Shown here piece after piece: positions 53,591-64,000 of a DNA stretch of 64,000 nt. The first letter of the stretch is position 1, and the number at the start of each line of letters is the position of its first letter. The stretch covers positions 73,612,069-73,676,068 of the forward strand of contig NC_030811.1 in the NCBI RefSeq assembly GCF_001704415.2, read 5' to 3'. The position numbers and the translations under genes were made by a program. This DNA is from Capra hircus (lineage: Eukaryota > Chordata > Mammalia > Artiodactyla > Bovidae). Below the pieces are notes generated by a model. The model did not search any database and was not told where the DNA came from. It was given only the letters and a program-made list of their open reading frames with translations.

Positions 53591-54199
53591 AAGACTGTGT
53601 GTGATGAAGTGTAACAAGTGACTCAGGGATGTCTGCCAGGTGCCAGCAACATTGCTGGACTGTACACATGCTTGTCTCCTCCCCACCCCCATGCCCCCAT
53701 GCCTCTTTCTGGGGTCCTCATGTCAGGAAGAGTTCCCCTACCCTTTTCAAGTCCCCAGGACGGAAAACCCGAGTCATCCTATAGTATTTCCTCTTTCCTC
53801 CACATTGGTCACCCAGTCCTGTCCACACCACCTCCTAAGTGTTCCTGAATCCACCTCCACCTTCAGTTACCCTTGCCTCAGCCTTAGATCAAGCTGATTT
53901 CTTTCCTCAGTTGTTGTCTTACTTAATCTCCCAGCCTAACCCCATCTTTCTCTTTGAAAAGATGCCATGAAATATCCCTGCTACATGAATCAGATGGCAG
54001 TTGGGTTTTCAGATGTAATTCCCTCCATTCAGCCTGGTGTGGCTTCAGCCTGCTCCCAGCCTTAACTCCAGGGTCTCTCCCTGGATGCTTTACTCTGTGT
54101 GATGCGGGGTCAGCTTGGTGGGCTTCCTCTAGCTCTCTCTGCATGCTGCACCACCTTCCTCCCCTCTTTTCCACAGCCTCTCTCTTAGTCCCCAAAGCT

Positions 54200-54365
54200 T
54201 AGTTCAGGTGTTCACTTCTGGTCTTTCATTAGGAAGGGGTCTTCTCGGACACCCTCACCACCAGTGCCCCCGTGGTCTTCTGAGTGTTGCCATGTCTCCA
54301 AGGAAACCCCGGGCCCTGTCTGCCTCCCTCACTGGTGTACAAGCTCTGAGGGCAGTTTTGTTGAA
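54200..54365. repeat. L2-like remnant
   Basis: CACTTCTGGTCTTTCATTAG, GGGTCTTCTCGGACACCCTC and CTCACTGGTGTACAAGCTCT resemble parts of L2 3' sequence. 53640-54200 and 54366-54838 show nothing recognised. Confidence 0.4.
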
Positions 54366-54838
54366 ATAAAATGAGAATGAAATAGCACCAACATCACATA
54401 AGTCAGTGTTCTGTTTTGCTATACCTTGCTTAGAACACATAAAAGATAAGCGCTTTCTTAGTTGATTTAAGAGATAATTTTATAAATTGTACAACTAGTT
54501 GCAGTCCACTTCTGTTCCTGTTTCTTGGTTTCTTCCATTTTCTTAATTTTTTTTTGTCTTTCAAACAAAATTATTTTTATTGATATTTTTCTCTACCTGC
54601 CCCGCCCCTTTTTTTTGTAGCTGTCATGATCCTTTTTTCCCCTTTCCTTTTCTTTCCATTCTTGATTTTTGACAATGAGGCAAGATCAAACATGGATTCT
54701 TAAAATTTAGTTCATCATGATTGCTCTGCTGTAGATGCTTCTATAGATGGGATTCCGGTTAACTAAGAGAACTAGGATGTTCTGCTCATTTATGTTCTTT
54801 ATGTTTACTGAGTTTGTATGTTGCTTTAAGCATCTCCC

Positions 54839-55076
54839 GATATAATTAATATAGGGCTTCCCAGGTGGCTCAGTGGTAAAGGATCCACCCTGCAATGCGG
54901 GAGACACGGGTTCGATCCCAGAGTTGGAAAGGTCCCCTGGAGAAGCAAATGGCAACCTACTCTAGTATTCTTGCTTAGGAAATCCCATGGACAGAGGAGC
55001 CTGGTGGGCCACAGTCTGTGGGGTCACAAAAGAGTCAGACATGACTTAGCGACTAAATAGCAATATAATTAAAATA
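54839..55076 (+). mobile_element. Bov-tA SINE with target-site duplication
   Basis: GGGCTTCCCAGGTGGCTCAG to TCAGACATGACTTAGCGACT. ATATAATTAATAT on the left and ATATAATTAAAAT on the right flank it. Confidence 0.9.
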
Positions 55077-55237
55077 AGAAGCCGCCTTATCCCTGTTTCA
55101 CCTAGAGCATCAAATAAAATCAAATTAGACAGGCACTTGCAATCTTAGATATTAATAAATGTGTGCTCTGTACTACAAAGTATATATGGCCTCCTAGACT
55201 TTTGCTCAGTAATTTGTGTACTAGCTGTAAGTGATCT

Positions 55238-55398
55238 GTATTTTTTTAAATTGTGACAAAATACACACAACATCATTCTGACCATTTTTAAGTATATAGT
55301 TCAGTAGTGTTAAGTTCATTGTGTAGCCAATATGTAGAGCTCTTTTTTATCTTGCAAAACTGAAACTCTGTACTTAGATTAAACAACTCTTTGTTCTC
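55238..55398 (-). mobile_element. Old L1 3' fragment
   Basis: ATTGTGACAAAATACACACA, CATTTTTAAGTATATAGTTC and CAAAACTGAAACTCTGTACT follow the inverted L1M 3' pattern. Confidence 0.65.
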
Positions 55399-55404
55399 TT
55401 TGCT

Positions 55405-55645
55405 TTTTTTTTTTAAGTCCATTTTTTATTTTTTTGCCGTGCTGAGTCTTCATTGTGGCACGTGGGCTTCTCTGGTTGTGTACGCGTGCTCTAAAGTGCT
55501 CGGGCTCAGTAGTTGAGGCTCCGGCTTAGTAGTTGAGGCTCAGGCTAAGTTGCCCCGAGACATGTGGGATTTAGTTCCCAACCAGTGATCGGACCCACAT
55601 TCCCTGTATTGGAAGGCTCCGGACCACTAGGGAAATCTCGTTCTT
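55405..55645 (-). mobile_element. CHR-type SINE
   Basis: GCCGTGCTGAGTCTTCATTG, GGCTCCGGCTTAGTAGTTGA, GACATGTGGGATTTAGTTCC and GGACCACTAGGGAAATCTCG are inverted CHR. Confidence 0.8.
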
Positions 55646-55649
55646 CTTG

Positions 55650-56110
55650 CTTTAAAAAGAAAAAAAAAATGAGTATGTGTTCATGTCAGTAAATATATGT
55701 ATACACTTTTATCTTAATCAGTATTTTGAAAAGATAGCAAGATCCATGAAGCAAAAGTTAGATGATACAACTGTGGTATTCAGTGAAAACAAGTCTTCCT
55801 GCCCAGCCACCTATACCCTCTCCTAGAAGTAACTGCCTTTTCCAGTTTCTTTGAACATTGTTTTTACATATTGTTCGGCTTATGTACCTTAATGTCATTG
55901 TTCTTAGTTTTATTTTTTTAGTGTAAAAGCACTGAGATGAGCATCCTTGCAGCTAAAACTTGAAACACTTTAATTAATTTCTTAGGATAATCCCTTAAAG
56001 AAGTATTTCTGGGTCAAAAGGCATACATATTTTAAATACTTTTGATATCAAATTCCCTGCAGAAGTGTTGTACCATTTTTTTCTATGCCACTAAAAGCAT
56101 ATTTGGAAGG
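55650..56110 (-). mobile_element. Old L1 fragment
   Basis: GAGATGAGCATCCTTGCAGC, TTCTGGGTCAAAAGGCATAC and ATCAAATTCCCTGCAGAAGT resemble inverted L1M sequence. It ends before the first PUS7 coding exon. Confidence 0.5.
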
Positions 56111-56227
56111 ATTATTTTAATAATTGATACTTAGAACCTTAGGAACAAAGTTAACTGTGCCTCTGTTTGCTGAAACCCAATTTTGTATAGAAGTGATTTT
56201 TACCACTTACTCTCTTCCTTCTAAAAG

Positions 56228-56648
56228 GTTCTCTTAAACGTTTTCTTGGATACTTGAAAATGGAGATGACAGAAATGACTAGTGTGTCATTGAAACGGGG
56301 GTCCGCTGCCATCGAAGATAATGACAGTGTGGCCCCAGCTGAGGAGGCCAAGAGACAGAAGGTCTCAGGATGCTGTCCAGCCACAGGGCAAGATGGGCTA
56401 GAGAACAGCTCTCTACCCAGCAGCGAAAAGGTGCCTGGGCCTCCCGAAACTGCTGGACAGGGTAAAGAGAACTCTGAAGTTCCGTCAGAGGAAGAGGAGG
56501 AGGAAGATGGCCTCTCAGAGGAGGGTGAGGAGGAGGAGGAAGCGGAGAGCTTTGCAGACATGATGAAGCATGGGCTCACTGAGCTGGATGTGGGCATCAC
56601 CAAGTTCGTAAGTTCTCACCAGGGATTCTCAGGAATCTTAAAAGAAAG
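56228..56648 (+). CDS. PUS7: PUS7 first coding exon
   Basis: The acceptor TTCCTTCTAAAAG precedes 56228. A 32-nt 5' UTR leads to the ATG at 56260. The exon encodes residues 1-129, ending HQGFSGILKE with AG of the next codon, donor GTTGGT. It has the acidic block and the conserved SFADMMKHGLTELDVGITKF. An in-frame TTG upstream is not the start. Confidence 0.95.
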
Positions 56649-59600
56649 GTTGGTTTTGTTTTCGTATCAAGTTATTTTTGTTTTATTAATTCTTTTCTTT
56701 AAAAAGAAATCAGTCTGTTCTTCCATTTTTAGCATTCTGTCCCCAAGGATTTTTCATACCAGTGGTCAGTCAGGAATAGGATGAAGAAAAGCTGCCCAAA
56801 CGAGTAAATGAAACTATTTGAATATAAAATGAGTGAAAAATAGCAATTTCCTTGTGGCCTGCTTTGTCAGTATGTGAATGGGTATTTCCTTAAAATAAGT
56901 TACTCTCAATGGTACTTAAATGGTTTCGAGTCTTCCCTTGAATTGGCCTTAAAATCTTAAAATCTTTTGCCTGAATGGGCCACATCAACAGGAGAAAGAA
57001 GGTAGTCTTTGTAGCCAGGTGGATCTGGATGAGAATGTAATTCAACCATTTCATAGTTACTTAACTCCTCTGAGCCTCCGAATCCCTGTCTGAAAAATGG
57101 GTCATAATGCTACCTGGGAATAGTTAATAGGACTTTAAATAATGTACGTAAAGTATTTAGCATAAAGGTAAGCTTCAGCGTGGCTTAAGGTAGATACACT
57201 GGCTTCCAATTTAGTTAAATTTGCTGTGTTTCATGATTCACTTTAGAATGAACTATAGAATCATAGGACAACATTAATAAGCTTTGACCTAGGCATTTTT
57301 CTGGAAGAATATTCTAGAAGCTCAGAAGGTCTTTTCTGTACCTGGTACCAGGCCAAGGTGTGGATTAGACTTCATCATGAAACCAGAAAAAAATAACTAT
57401 ATGACTTTGCACTGAAAGTCTTTATTTTTAATACCTGTTTTGCACAATAATAAGGCTTACTGTTGACAAACTTTCTCCTAAAATTAATAGGCAGCAAAAT
57501 GATAATGCCCTGATCTTCTTTTCCTCAGGTACTCTGACTTCGTCGTTCATGAAATAGGAAGAGATGGACGAATCAGCCATTTGAGCGACTTGTCTGTCCC
57601 AGTGGATGAAGAGGTAGGAACAGCTCTCTAGCGAAAGTCACCTTCTGTATAAAAATAATATTTCTTGGAGATCATAGAAATACAGAGCTTTGACAGCCTC
57701 AATTCTGTGTGTGACTCACTGGAAGCTCTCATGGTTATTTTAAAGGATCCTTCAGAAGATGTATTTACAGTTTTAACAGCTGAAGAAAAGCAGCGTTTAG
57801 AAGAGCTCCAGCTTTTTAAAAATAAGGAAACCAGTGTTGCCATTGAGGTAAGTAGTGCAAAAACGTGTGAAAAGTTTCTTTTAAGGTTTTCATTGCATCT
57901 TTTGGGGTGGATGGTTAGTAAGTGTCTTCTGGAAGAATTACAGTAATTAACAAAAGGATGGACTTTCCCTATTTGATCTAAAAGAGCATTGTGTTAAAAA
58001 ATGTTTTTTTTATCAGTGGCAGGTAACAAGTATTCAGATAAACTGGCCAAAAGAAGAAAAAAAGTTATGTTTTTGCTTTAAAAAATTTTTTTTACATGAC
58101 CACAAATCGACAAAAAAAATCTGCTGTTTGGAATTGTAGAGTGACCACTGTATCACATAGTGTCTGCTGCAAAGGACTGTCACAGCCTGACAGAGAGTGG
58201 TCCTGACAGGGAGGCCGTGGCCCCAGCTCCAAAGGCCTCCTGGTCTCAAATGAGGCACTGGAAGGGAGGGGAGTTGGGAGAAGGAGGTAAGGGAGTGTTT
58301 CTTTGCTTATCTTGAGACTTCTTTTGTTCATACAAAAAAGAGCTCAGCTACTAAATAGAACAGTAAATGCCTTTTTAAAAGCTGTTATGGAAGTTTTACT
58401 CTTCTCAGTTAGTGCTGTCAGCACTGGTGGCTCAGCGCTAAAGAATCTGCTTGCAACGCAGGAGATGTGGGTTCAGTCCTTGGCTTGGGAAGATCCCCTG
58501 GAGAAGGAAATGGAAATGGTAACCACTCCAGTATTCTTGCCTGGAGAATTCCATGGACAGAGGAGCCTGGTGGGCTACAGTGCATGAGGTCACAAGAGTT
58601 GGACATGACTTAACAACTAAACTACTACCACCACCACGGTCCTGTCCAGTGAAATTGCGATGCGAGACATGTTTTTAATTTCAAATCTTCAAAAAATGTA
58701 AAAACAAACAGGCAAATAATTTTGGCGGTATATTTTAGTTGCCCTACTATTGTCAAAATATTTCAATATATAATCAGTATTTTCAAAATCACTAATGACA
58801 TGTTTTATTTTCTTTTTTTCGTACTAAGTCTTCAGAATCCTGTGTCACTTTATACTGGTAGCACATCTAATTTCAGACTTGCCGTGTTTCAAGTGCTCAG
58901 TTGCTGTGTATGGCTAGTGGTTACCATAAGGGACACAGCAGTTCTAGGTAATCTCTGTAGCAAAGAAAATACAAGATTCTAAGAATCTTGTAGCACAAGA
59001 CTTTTAGAATTGTAAGTTTGTGTTAAATTCATCTTGTACTATATTTTGATGACTTGCTGGATTTGGGGTTGTCTGAAATTGTCACTTCCGTGGCTCCCAG
59101 GTAAAAAGAGTTTACTGTAACTTCTCAGAATTTTTGGGGATTTCCCTCATGGCTCAGACGGTAAATAGTCTGCCTGCAATGTGGAAGACCTGAGTTCGAT
59201 CCCTGGGTTGGGAAAATCCCCTGGAGAAGAAAATGGCAACCCACTCACAGTATTCTTGCCTGGAAAATCCCATGGATGCAGGAGCCTGGCAGACAAAGTC
59301 CCTAGGGTCGCAAAGAGTCAGACACAACTGAGTGATGTCACTTTCACTCTTTTCACTTTCAGAACTTATTATTTGTCTCCAACCCTCATCTCTCCTCCCC
59401 GCCAAAATTTCTCAGAAGTATGTACTATTAAAATTTTAGAGATGTTTAATAACTGAATTTACTCAGACAAAATAGTCAACAATGCCAAGAAGAAAATTCC
59501 CAAGAATTGGTTTTGAGGGCACTCTAGGAGGATGGTCCAGGCAGTGCAGTGATATATTATCTCTACAATATGCTTTTTCCTACAGAGATGGCAAGATTTA

Positions 59601-62600
59601 CTATCATCTTAAAAATTATAGTTATGCCATCTACTGAAAGATTTTACCTTAAAGAGCATGAACCTTGGGTAGGGGTCCTCATCTATAAAATAGGAGGATA
59701 AACTTTCTGAATTTTTAGGTCTGAATATGTATTCACTCATACATGCAAACTATGGTTCCATCTCATTGCTTTCAGTGAATTCTAGGTCTAGACTCAGGTG
59801 TTTGTTTTTTTTTTTTTTGGCTGTATCACTCAACTTGCAGGATCTTAGTTCCCCCATCAGGCACTGAACCTGCAGAGTCCTAACCACTGGACCACCAGGG
59901 ATTTCCCCTAGACTCATTTTTCAATATGAAAAATCTCATCTATATTATAATGTATTTTTCTTTTACATACATATTCATTTATATTTTTTATTTTGCTAGA
60001 ATATGCTCAGGTTTAGCTAGTAGTAGTTATATTATATCTTATTAGCTTGCAAGTTACAGTCCATCAGTGGGTCATGAAATTAGTGTACTGTATCTTAACC
60101 AACATTATTATTTTTTTAATTGCAGTATTGTGTTATTTTCTGGTGTACAGCAAAGTGATTCAGTTCATATATATATATTTTTTTTTTCTTTTTTCATATT
60201 CCTTCTCATTAGGTTGGTTTGTTTCTGTGTTTGTTTTTGGCCTCACTGTGGCCTGTGGGATCCTAGTTTCCCCATCCAGGGATTAAACCCATGCCTACAG
60301 CAGTGGGAGCGCAGAGCCCTCACCCTTGGATGCCAGGGGATTCCCTCCACTAGGGTTTATTATGAGACATTGAATATGTTAGTTACCTGTACTATATAGT
60401 AGGACCTTGTTTTTTATGCTTTTGTATATAGTAGTTTATATCTGTTAATGACAAACTCCTAATTTATTCCTCCCACCCTCTTTCTCCTTTGGTTACCTTT
60501 GGATTGTTCTCTGTGTCTGTCAGTATGTTTCTGTTTTGTAAGTAAGTTCATTTGTATCATACTTTAGACTCCACATATAAGGTATATCATATTTTATTTG
60601 GCTTTCTCTTTCTGACCGAGTTCATTTAGTATACATATTTCTAGGTCCATCCATGTTGCTGCAGATGGCATTATTTCATTCTTGTTTATGGCTGAGTAGT
60701 AAATGGCACCCCACTCCAGTACTCTTGCCTGGAAAATCCCATGGATGGGGGAGCCAGGTGGGCTGCAGTCCACGGGATCGCTGAGGGTTGGACACGACTG
60801 GGCGACTTCACTTTCACTTTCATGCATTGGAGAAGGAAATGGCAACCCACTCCAGTGTTCTTGCCTGGAGAATCCCAGGGACAGAGGAGCCTGGTGGGCT
60901 GCCATCTATGGGGTCGCACAGAGTTGGACACGACTGAAGTGACTTAGCAGTAGTATTCCACTGTATAAATACCTCATCTTCATCCATTCATCTGTCAGTA
61001 GATATTTAGGTTGTTTTCATGTCTTGGCTGTTATAAATAGTGCTGCCATGAACATGTATCTTTTCAAACTATAGTTTTGTCCAAATATATGTCCAGGAGT
61101 GGGATGGCTGGTTCATATGGTATTCTATTTTTTAGTTTCTAGAGGAAACTTCAGATTATTTTCCATAGTGCCTGCACCATTTACATTCCCACCAACTGTT
61201 CAAGAGTGTTTCCTTTTCTCCATACCCTTTGCAGCATTTATTTGTACACTTTTTAATAATGACCATTCTGACCGGTGTGAGGTGGTACCTCATTGAAGTT
61301 TTGATTTGCATTTCTCTAATAATTAGCAGTGTTGAGCATCTTGTCACATGTCTGTTGGTCACCTGTATTATCTTCTTTGGAGAAATAGCCATTTGGATCT
61401 TCTGCCCAATTTTTGATTGGGTTTTTTGTTTGTTTGTTTGTTTTTATATTGAGCCATATGAGCTGTTTATATTTTGGAAGTGAATCTGTTGTCAGTCACA
61501 TCATTTGCAAATGTTTTCTCCCAGTTGGTAGATTGACTTCATTTTTGTTTATGGTTTTCTTTGCTGTTCAAAAGCTTGTAAGTTTGATTAGGTTCCATTT
61601 GTTTAGTTTTGCTTTTGTTTGTACTCTGTACCCACTCTGCTAAAAGTTTATATCATGAATGGATGTTAAATTTTATCAAATACTTTTTATGCATCTATTG
61701 AGATGATCACATGGTTTTGTCTTTTGTTGATGTGGTGTGTCACTTTAATTTTTTTTTTTTTTTTGGCCGTAGCTTGTGGGATCTTAGTTTCCCTACCAGA
61801 GATCAGATCTGTGCCCCTTGCAGAGGAAGCGCAGAGTTTTAACTGCTGGACTGCCAGGGAGAGTCCCTCACATTGATTAATTTGCATGTGTTAAGCCTTC
61901 CTTGTGAGCCTGGGATGAATCCAACTGGATTATAGTGTATATCTTTTTTATGTGTTGTTAGATTCAGTTTGCTAATATTTTGTTAAAATTTTTTATATCA
62001 AACATAATATTTTTCTTTATAGTGAGTGTCTTTTTCTGGTTTTGGTATGGGATGATGGCTTCTTAAAATGACTTTGGGACTGTTCCCTCCTTTTAAGAGT
62101 TTGAGAAGGATCAGTGTAAGTTTCTCTTTGTATGCTTGATGGAATTCCCCAGTGAAGCCATCTGGTCTTGGACCTTTGTTTGCAGGGAGTATTTTTTATT
62201 ATAGATTCTGTTTCATTTCTAGTGCTCTGTCTGTTCAAATTATCTGTTTCTTCCTGATTCAGTTTTGGTGGACTGTCTGCTCTTGAAACTCGTCCATTTC
62301 TTCTAGATTGGCAAAGAAACTTTTTGGCGTGTAGTTGTTCACAGTATTCTCTTCTGGTTTTCTGTATTTCTGTGTTATTGGTTGTTATTTCTCCTCTTTC
62401 ATTTCTTATTTTGTTCATTTGGAACGCCTGGCCAGAGATTCGTCGATTTTTGTTTACCTCTTCAGAGAAACTGCTCTTGCTAACCAACATTTTTATAACA
62501 TAATGAAATAGGAAATAACAGTGCATTGCACATTATAAGGGTTAAGTACTGTTCTGTACATTTTTTTAGATTTTTAATAAGGTGCATACACATATTAATA

Positions 62601-64000
62601 TATTGGAGAAGGAAATGGCAACACAGTCCAGTATTCTTTCCTAGAGAATCCCATGGACAGAGGAGCCTAGCAGGCTACAGTCCATGGGGTCACAATAGTC
62701 AGACATGACTTAGCAACTAACCCATCGCATATTAATATATATTGCTGGATCCTGAATCCAGGTATGAAATGTATTTCTCAGTGTAAGATACATTCAGAAA
62801 TTGAAAAACAGTTGTATAACTAGTTACTTTACATTTTCTTGATGTAGATTTTTCTCTTTTAGTAACAAATATACTGGATTGTCATTATTAAGTTCCTCAG
62901 TATAGGGCAGGGTTCATTAGACGCAGGAGTAGATTAGATTGCATTATTCAGGGAATAGAGTTTCTGATATCCCCATACATACAGCTCACCTGCTTTTCCA
63001 TCTGTGAGCCCTGAGGTGTTCATTGTTTAGCTGAGTCCCTGAAAGGGAGCGTCTGTGATGGGTGGCTGTGGAGTTGGATGGCCTGGAATTCACATCTGAC
63101 TCTGTTCCCCTCCAAATATATAATCTTAACTTCTCTCAGCCTCACTTTCCTCATCTCTAAATAAATGTGCTGGTGGCTTGATAGGGAACTGATGGGGACT
63201 GAATAAGACAATGATTGTAAAATGATTGGTAACAGTACCTGGCAGCTGGACAAACTCAGCAAATGGGTTCTTATGATTTGCAATTTGTAAAGGTCTAAAA
63301 GATTTCTGATATTTAGGCACCTAAATATCCTTCAACAGATGAATGGGTAACTAAGATGTGGTGCATATATACGCTGGGATCCTACTTAGCAATAAAAATG
63401 AAATAATATGCAACATGGAGGGATCTACTAAGGGCAGTAAGACAGAGGAAGGTAAATACTATGTAATACCACTTATATGTAGAGTCTAAAATGTGATACA
63501 AATGAATTATTTGCAAAACAGAAACAGACTCACAGATATAGAGAACAAATTTAAGTTTACCATAGGAGAAAGGGGTGAGAGACTAATACATTAGGAATTT
63601 GGGATTAACTGATACAAACTAGTATATGTATAGTAAACAATAAGGACCTACCATATACCACAGGGAGCTATCTGTATTTAATATCTTGTAATTATATATG
63701 TATATTGAATCACTTTGCTCTACCCCTGAAACATTGTAAATCAACTATACTTCAGTAAAAAAAAAAAAGAGAAAAAGACTTCTGAAATTGTACCCTTGTA
63801 CTTTGGTTACTTTATGTCATTACTAAGCTAAGTAGTGTTTTTACTAATTCTTTTCCATTATTTCCTTTATTTAGTGTTTGTTAAATGAGGATCATTGTCT
63901 GTGTTTTTAATAGGTTATTGAGGACACCAAAGAGAAAAGAACCATCATCCATCAAGCGATTAAATCTCTGTTTCCAGGATTAGAGACAAAAACAGAAGAC
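56260..64000 (+). CDS. PUS7: PUS7, pseudouridine synthase 7 (5' part, runs off the window)
   Basis: Coding exons 56260-56648, 57529-57613, 57746-57847 and 63914-64000 join in frame to give residues 1-221. PUS7 is a TruD-family enzyme that turns uridine into pseudouridine in tRNAs (including position 13) and mRNAs at UGUAR-type sites, in nucleus and cytoplasm. The window holds the start MEMTEMTSVSLKRG, a basic/polar low-complexity region, an acidic block at about residues 77-96 (runs of E), then SFADMMKHGLTELDVGITKF and YSDFVVHEIGRDGRISHL, typical of the TruD N-terminal part. The catalytic aspartate lies in later exons outside the window. The start codon fits the mammalian protein. Introns are GT-AG. 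The promoter is the CpG island near 46.5-47.3 kb. Confidence 0.96.
57010..57180 (+). repeat. MIR SINE in PUS7 intron 2
   Basis: CATAGTTACTTAACTCCTCT, GAGCCTCCGAATCCCTGTCT and GTACGTAAAGTATTTAGCAT follow the MIR core order. The rest of the intron (56649-57528) shows nothing recognised. Confidence 0.65.
57529..57613 (+). CDS. PUS7: PUS7 second coding exon
   Basis: Acceptor TTCCTCAG, donor GTAGGA. Encodes YSDFVVHEIGRDGRISHLSD and ends PVDEE on a codon boundary. Confidence 0.96.
57746..57847 (+). CDS. PUS7: PUS7 third coding exon
   Basis: Acceptor TTATTTTAAAG, donor GTAAGT. Encodes DPSEDVFTVLTAEEKQRLEE through NKETSVAIE. The intron before it is only 132 bp. Confidence 0.96.
58425..58625 (+). 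mobile_element. Bov-tA SINE
   Basis: CACTGGTGGCTCAGCGCTAA, CTTGGGAAGATCCCCTGGAG with a small GGAAATGGAAATGG duplication, and GGACATGACTTAACAACTAA. 57950-58424 and 58640-59130 show nothing recognised. Confidence 0.88.
59137..59362 (+). mobile_element. Bov-tA SINE
   Basis: GATTTCCCTCATGGCTCAGA to CACAACTGAGTGATGTCACT with a CTTTCAC-rich tail. 59363-59795 has nothing recognised. Confidence 0.88.
59796..59908 (-). mobile_element. CHR-type SINE fragment
   Basis: TTTTTTTTTGGCTGTATCAC, CAGGATCTTAGTTCCCCCAT and ACTGGACCACCAGGGATTTC are inverted CHR. Confidence 0.75.
60215..60345 (-). mobile_element. CHR-type SINE nested in L1
   Basis: GTTTGTTTTTGGCCTCACTG, CCATCCAGGGATTAAACCCA and CCCTTGGATGCCAGGGGATT are inverted CHR. 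Confidence 0.7.
60701..60952 (-). mobile_element. Bov-A2 SINE nested in L1
   Basis: GGCACCCCACTCCAGTACTC, CTTCACTTTCACTTTCATGC and CACGACTGAAGTGACTTAGC show both halves of an inverted Bov-A2. GAGTAGTA/GCAGTAGTA at the ends is the probable target duplication. Confidence 0.9.
61745..61868 (-). mobile_element. CHR-type SINE nested in L1
   Basis: GGCCGTAGCTTGTGGGATCT, CAGAGATCAGATCTGTGCCC and CTGCTGGACTGCCAGGGAGA are inverted CHR. Confidence 0.75.
62590..62735 (+). mobile_element. Bov-tA SINE 3' fragment with target-site duplication
   Basis: TTGGAGAAGGAAATGGCAAC to CAGACATGACTTAGCAACTA. CATATTAATATAT occurs on both sides, so the truncated copy inserted as it is. 62740-63065 has nothing recognised. 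Confidence 0.85.
63070..63250 (+). repeat. MIR SINE
   Basis: CTCTCAGCCTCACTTTCCTC, GACTGAATAAGACAATGATT and GTAACAGTACCTGGCAGCTG follow the MIR order. Confidence 0.65.
63300..63775 (+). mobile_element. L1 3' end
   Basis: AAATATCCTTCAACAGATGA, CCTACTTAGCAATAAAAATG, AACAGAAACAGACTCACAGA, CAGGGAGCTATCTGTATTTA and a CAACTATACTTCAGTAAA end with an A run. Sense in PUS7 intron 4, 140 bp before the last exon of the window. Confidence 0.8.
63914..64000 (+). CDS. PUS7: PUS7 fourth coding exon (cut by window edge)
   Basis: The acceptor TTTTTAATAG precedes 63914. Encodes VIEDTKEKRTIIHQAIKSLF to ETKTED, still open at 64000. The exon continues beyond the window. Confidence 0.95.

Larger units (their letters stand above)
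60080..62470 (-). mobile_element. L1 LINE, 5'-truncated, minus, broken by three SINEs
   Basis: From right to left on the minus strand: ORF2 reverse-transcriptase start (RNERGEITTNNTEIQKTRRE, PKLNQEETDNLN), later ORF2 pieces around 61.0-61.7 kb and a 3' UTR near 60.1-60.7 kb (GGCTTTCTCTTTCTGACCGA on +). Frame shifts, stops and a large internal deletion break ORF2. Nested are CHR SINEs at 60215-60345 and 61745-61868 and a Bov-A2. It lies antisense in PUS7 intron 4. Confidence 0.8.

Noticed and set aside
56254..56259. Upstream in-frame TTG as PUS7 start
   Set aside because: The ATG at 56260 matches the conserved mammalian N-terminus MEMTEMT, and non-ATG initiation is unnecessary.

Overview
This is mammalian nuclear DNA from a ruminant, very probably a bovid. 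The repeat set shows it: many Bov-tA and Bov-A2 SINEs, several BovB (RTE) LINE fragments, the 3' end of a young L1_BT-like LINE at the left edge, cetartiodactyl CHR-type SINEs, and older mammalian MIR, L2, MER5, MER2, Tigger and L1M/HAL1 remains. The species cannot be fixed from the window. Gene order EFCAB10 - RINT1 - PUS7 matches a conserved block (human 7q22, cattle chromosome 4) read in the opposite direction to the human map.

Three protein-coding genes were rebuilt exon by exon from splice signals and reading frame. EFCAB10 (+) has 4 coding exons between 5400 and 18359 and gives 132 residues. RINT1 (-) has 15 coding exons between 41340 and 18514 and gives 792 residues with an unbroken frame. 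PUS7 (+) has a candidate non-coding first exon in a CpG island near 46.7-46.9 kb and four coding exons (56260-56648, 57529-57613, 57746-57847, 63914 to the window edge), giving the first 221 residues. An antisense RPS15 processed pseudogene lies in PUS7 intron 1.

Layout: 1-5.2 kb is intergenic with L1, MIR and MER5 remains. 5.3-18.4 kb is EFCAB10, with an 11.4 kb first intron full of SINEs, a Tigger transposase fragment and an L1. 18.5-41.3 kb is RINT1. 41.3-46.5 kb is intergenic, with the RINT1 CpG island, a G-rich tract, an HAL1/L1-like stretch and a decayed BovB reverse-transcriptase fragment. 46.5-64 kb is PUS7, including a minus-strand L1 complex in intron 4.

The three genes act in different processes: EFCAB10 is a small protein with an RIIa-like segment and a degenerate EF-hand, RINT1 tethers Golgi-to-ER vesicles and binds RAD50, and PUS7 pseudouridylates RNA. 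I see no undescribed multi-gene system. The most interesting points are: three apparent GC-AG introns in RINT1; the EFCAB10/RINT1 tail-to-tail junction, with a RINT1 poly(A) hexamer that overlaps its stop codon; a ~130 bp near-perfect inverted repeat in RINT1 intron 2; an X-box and a CTCF-like site at the EFCAB10 promoter; and several unusual retrotransposition scars.
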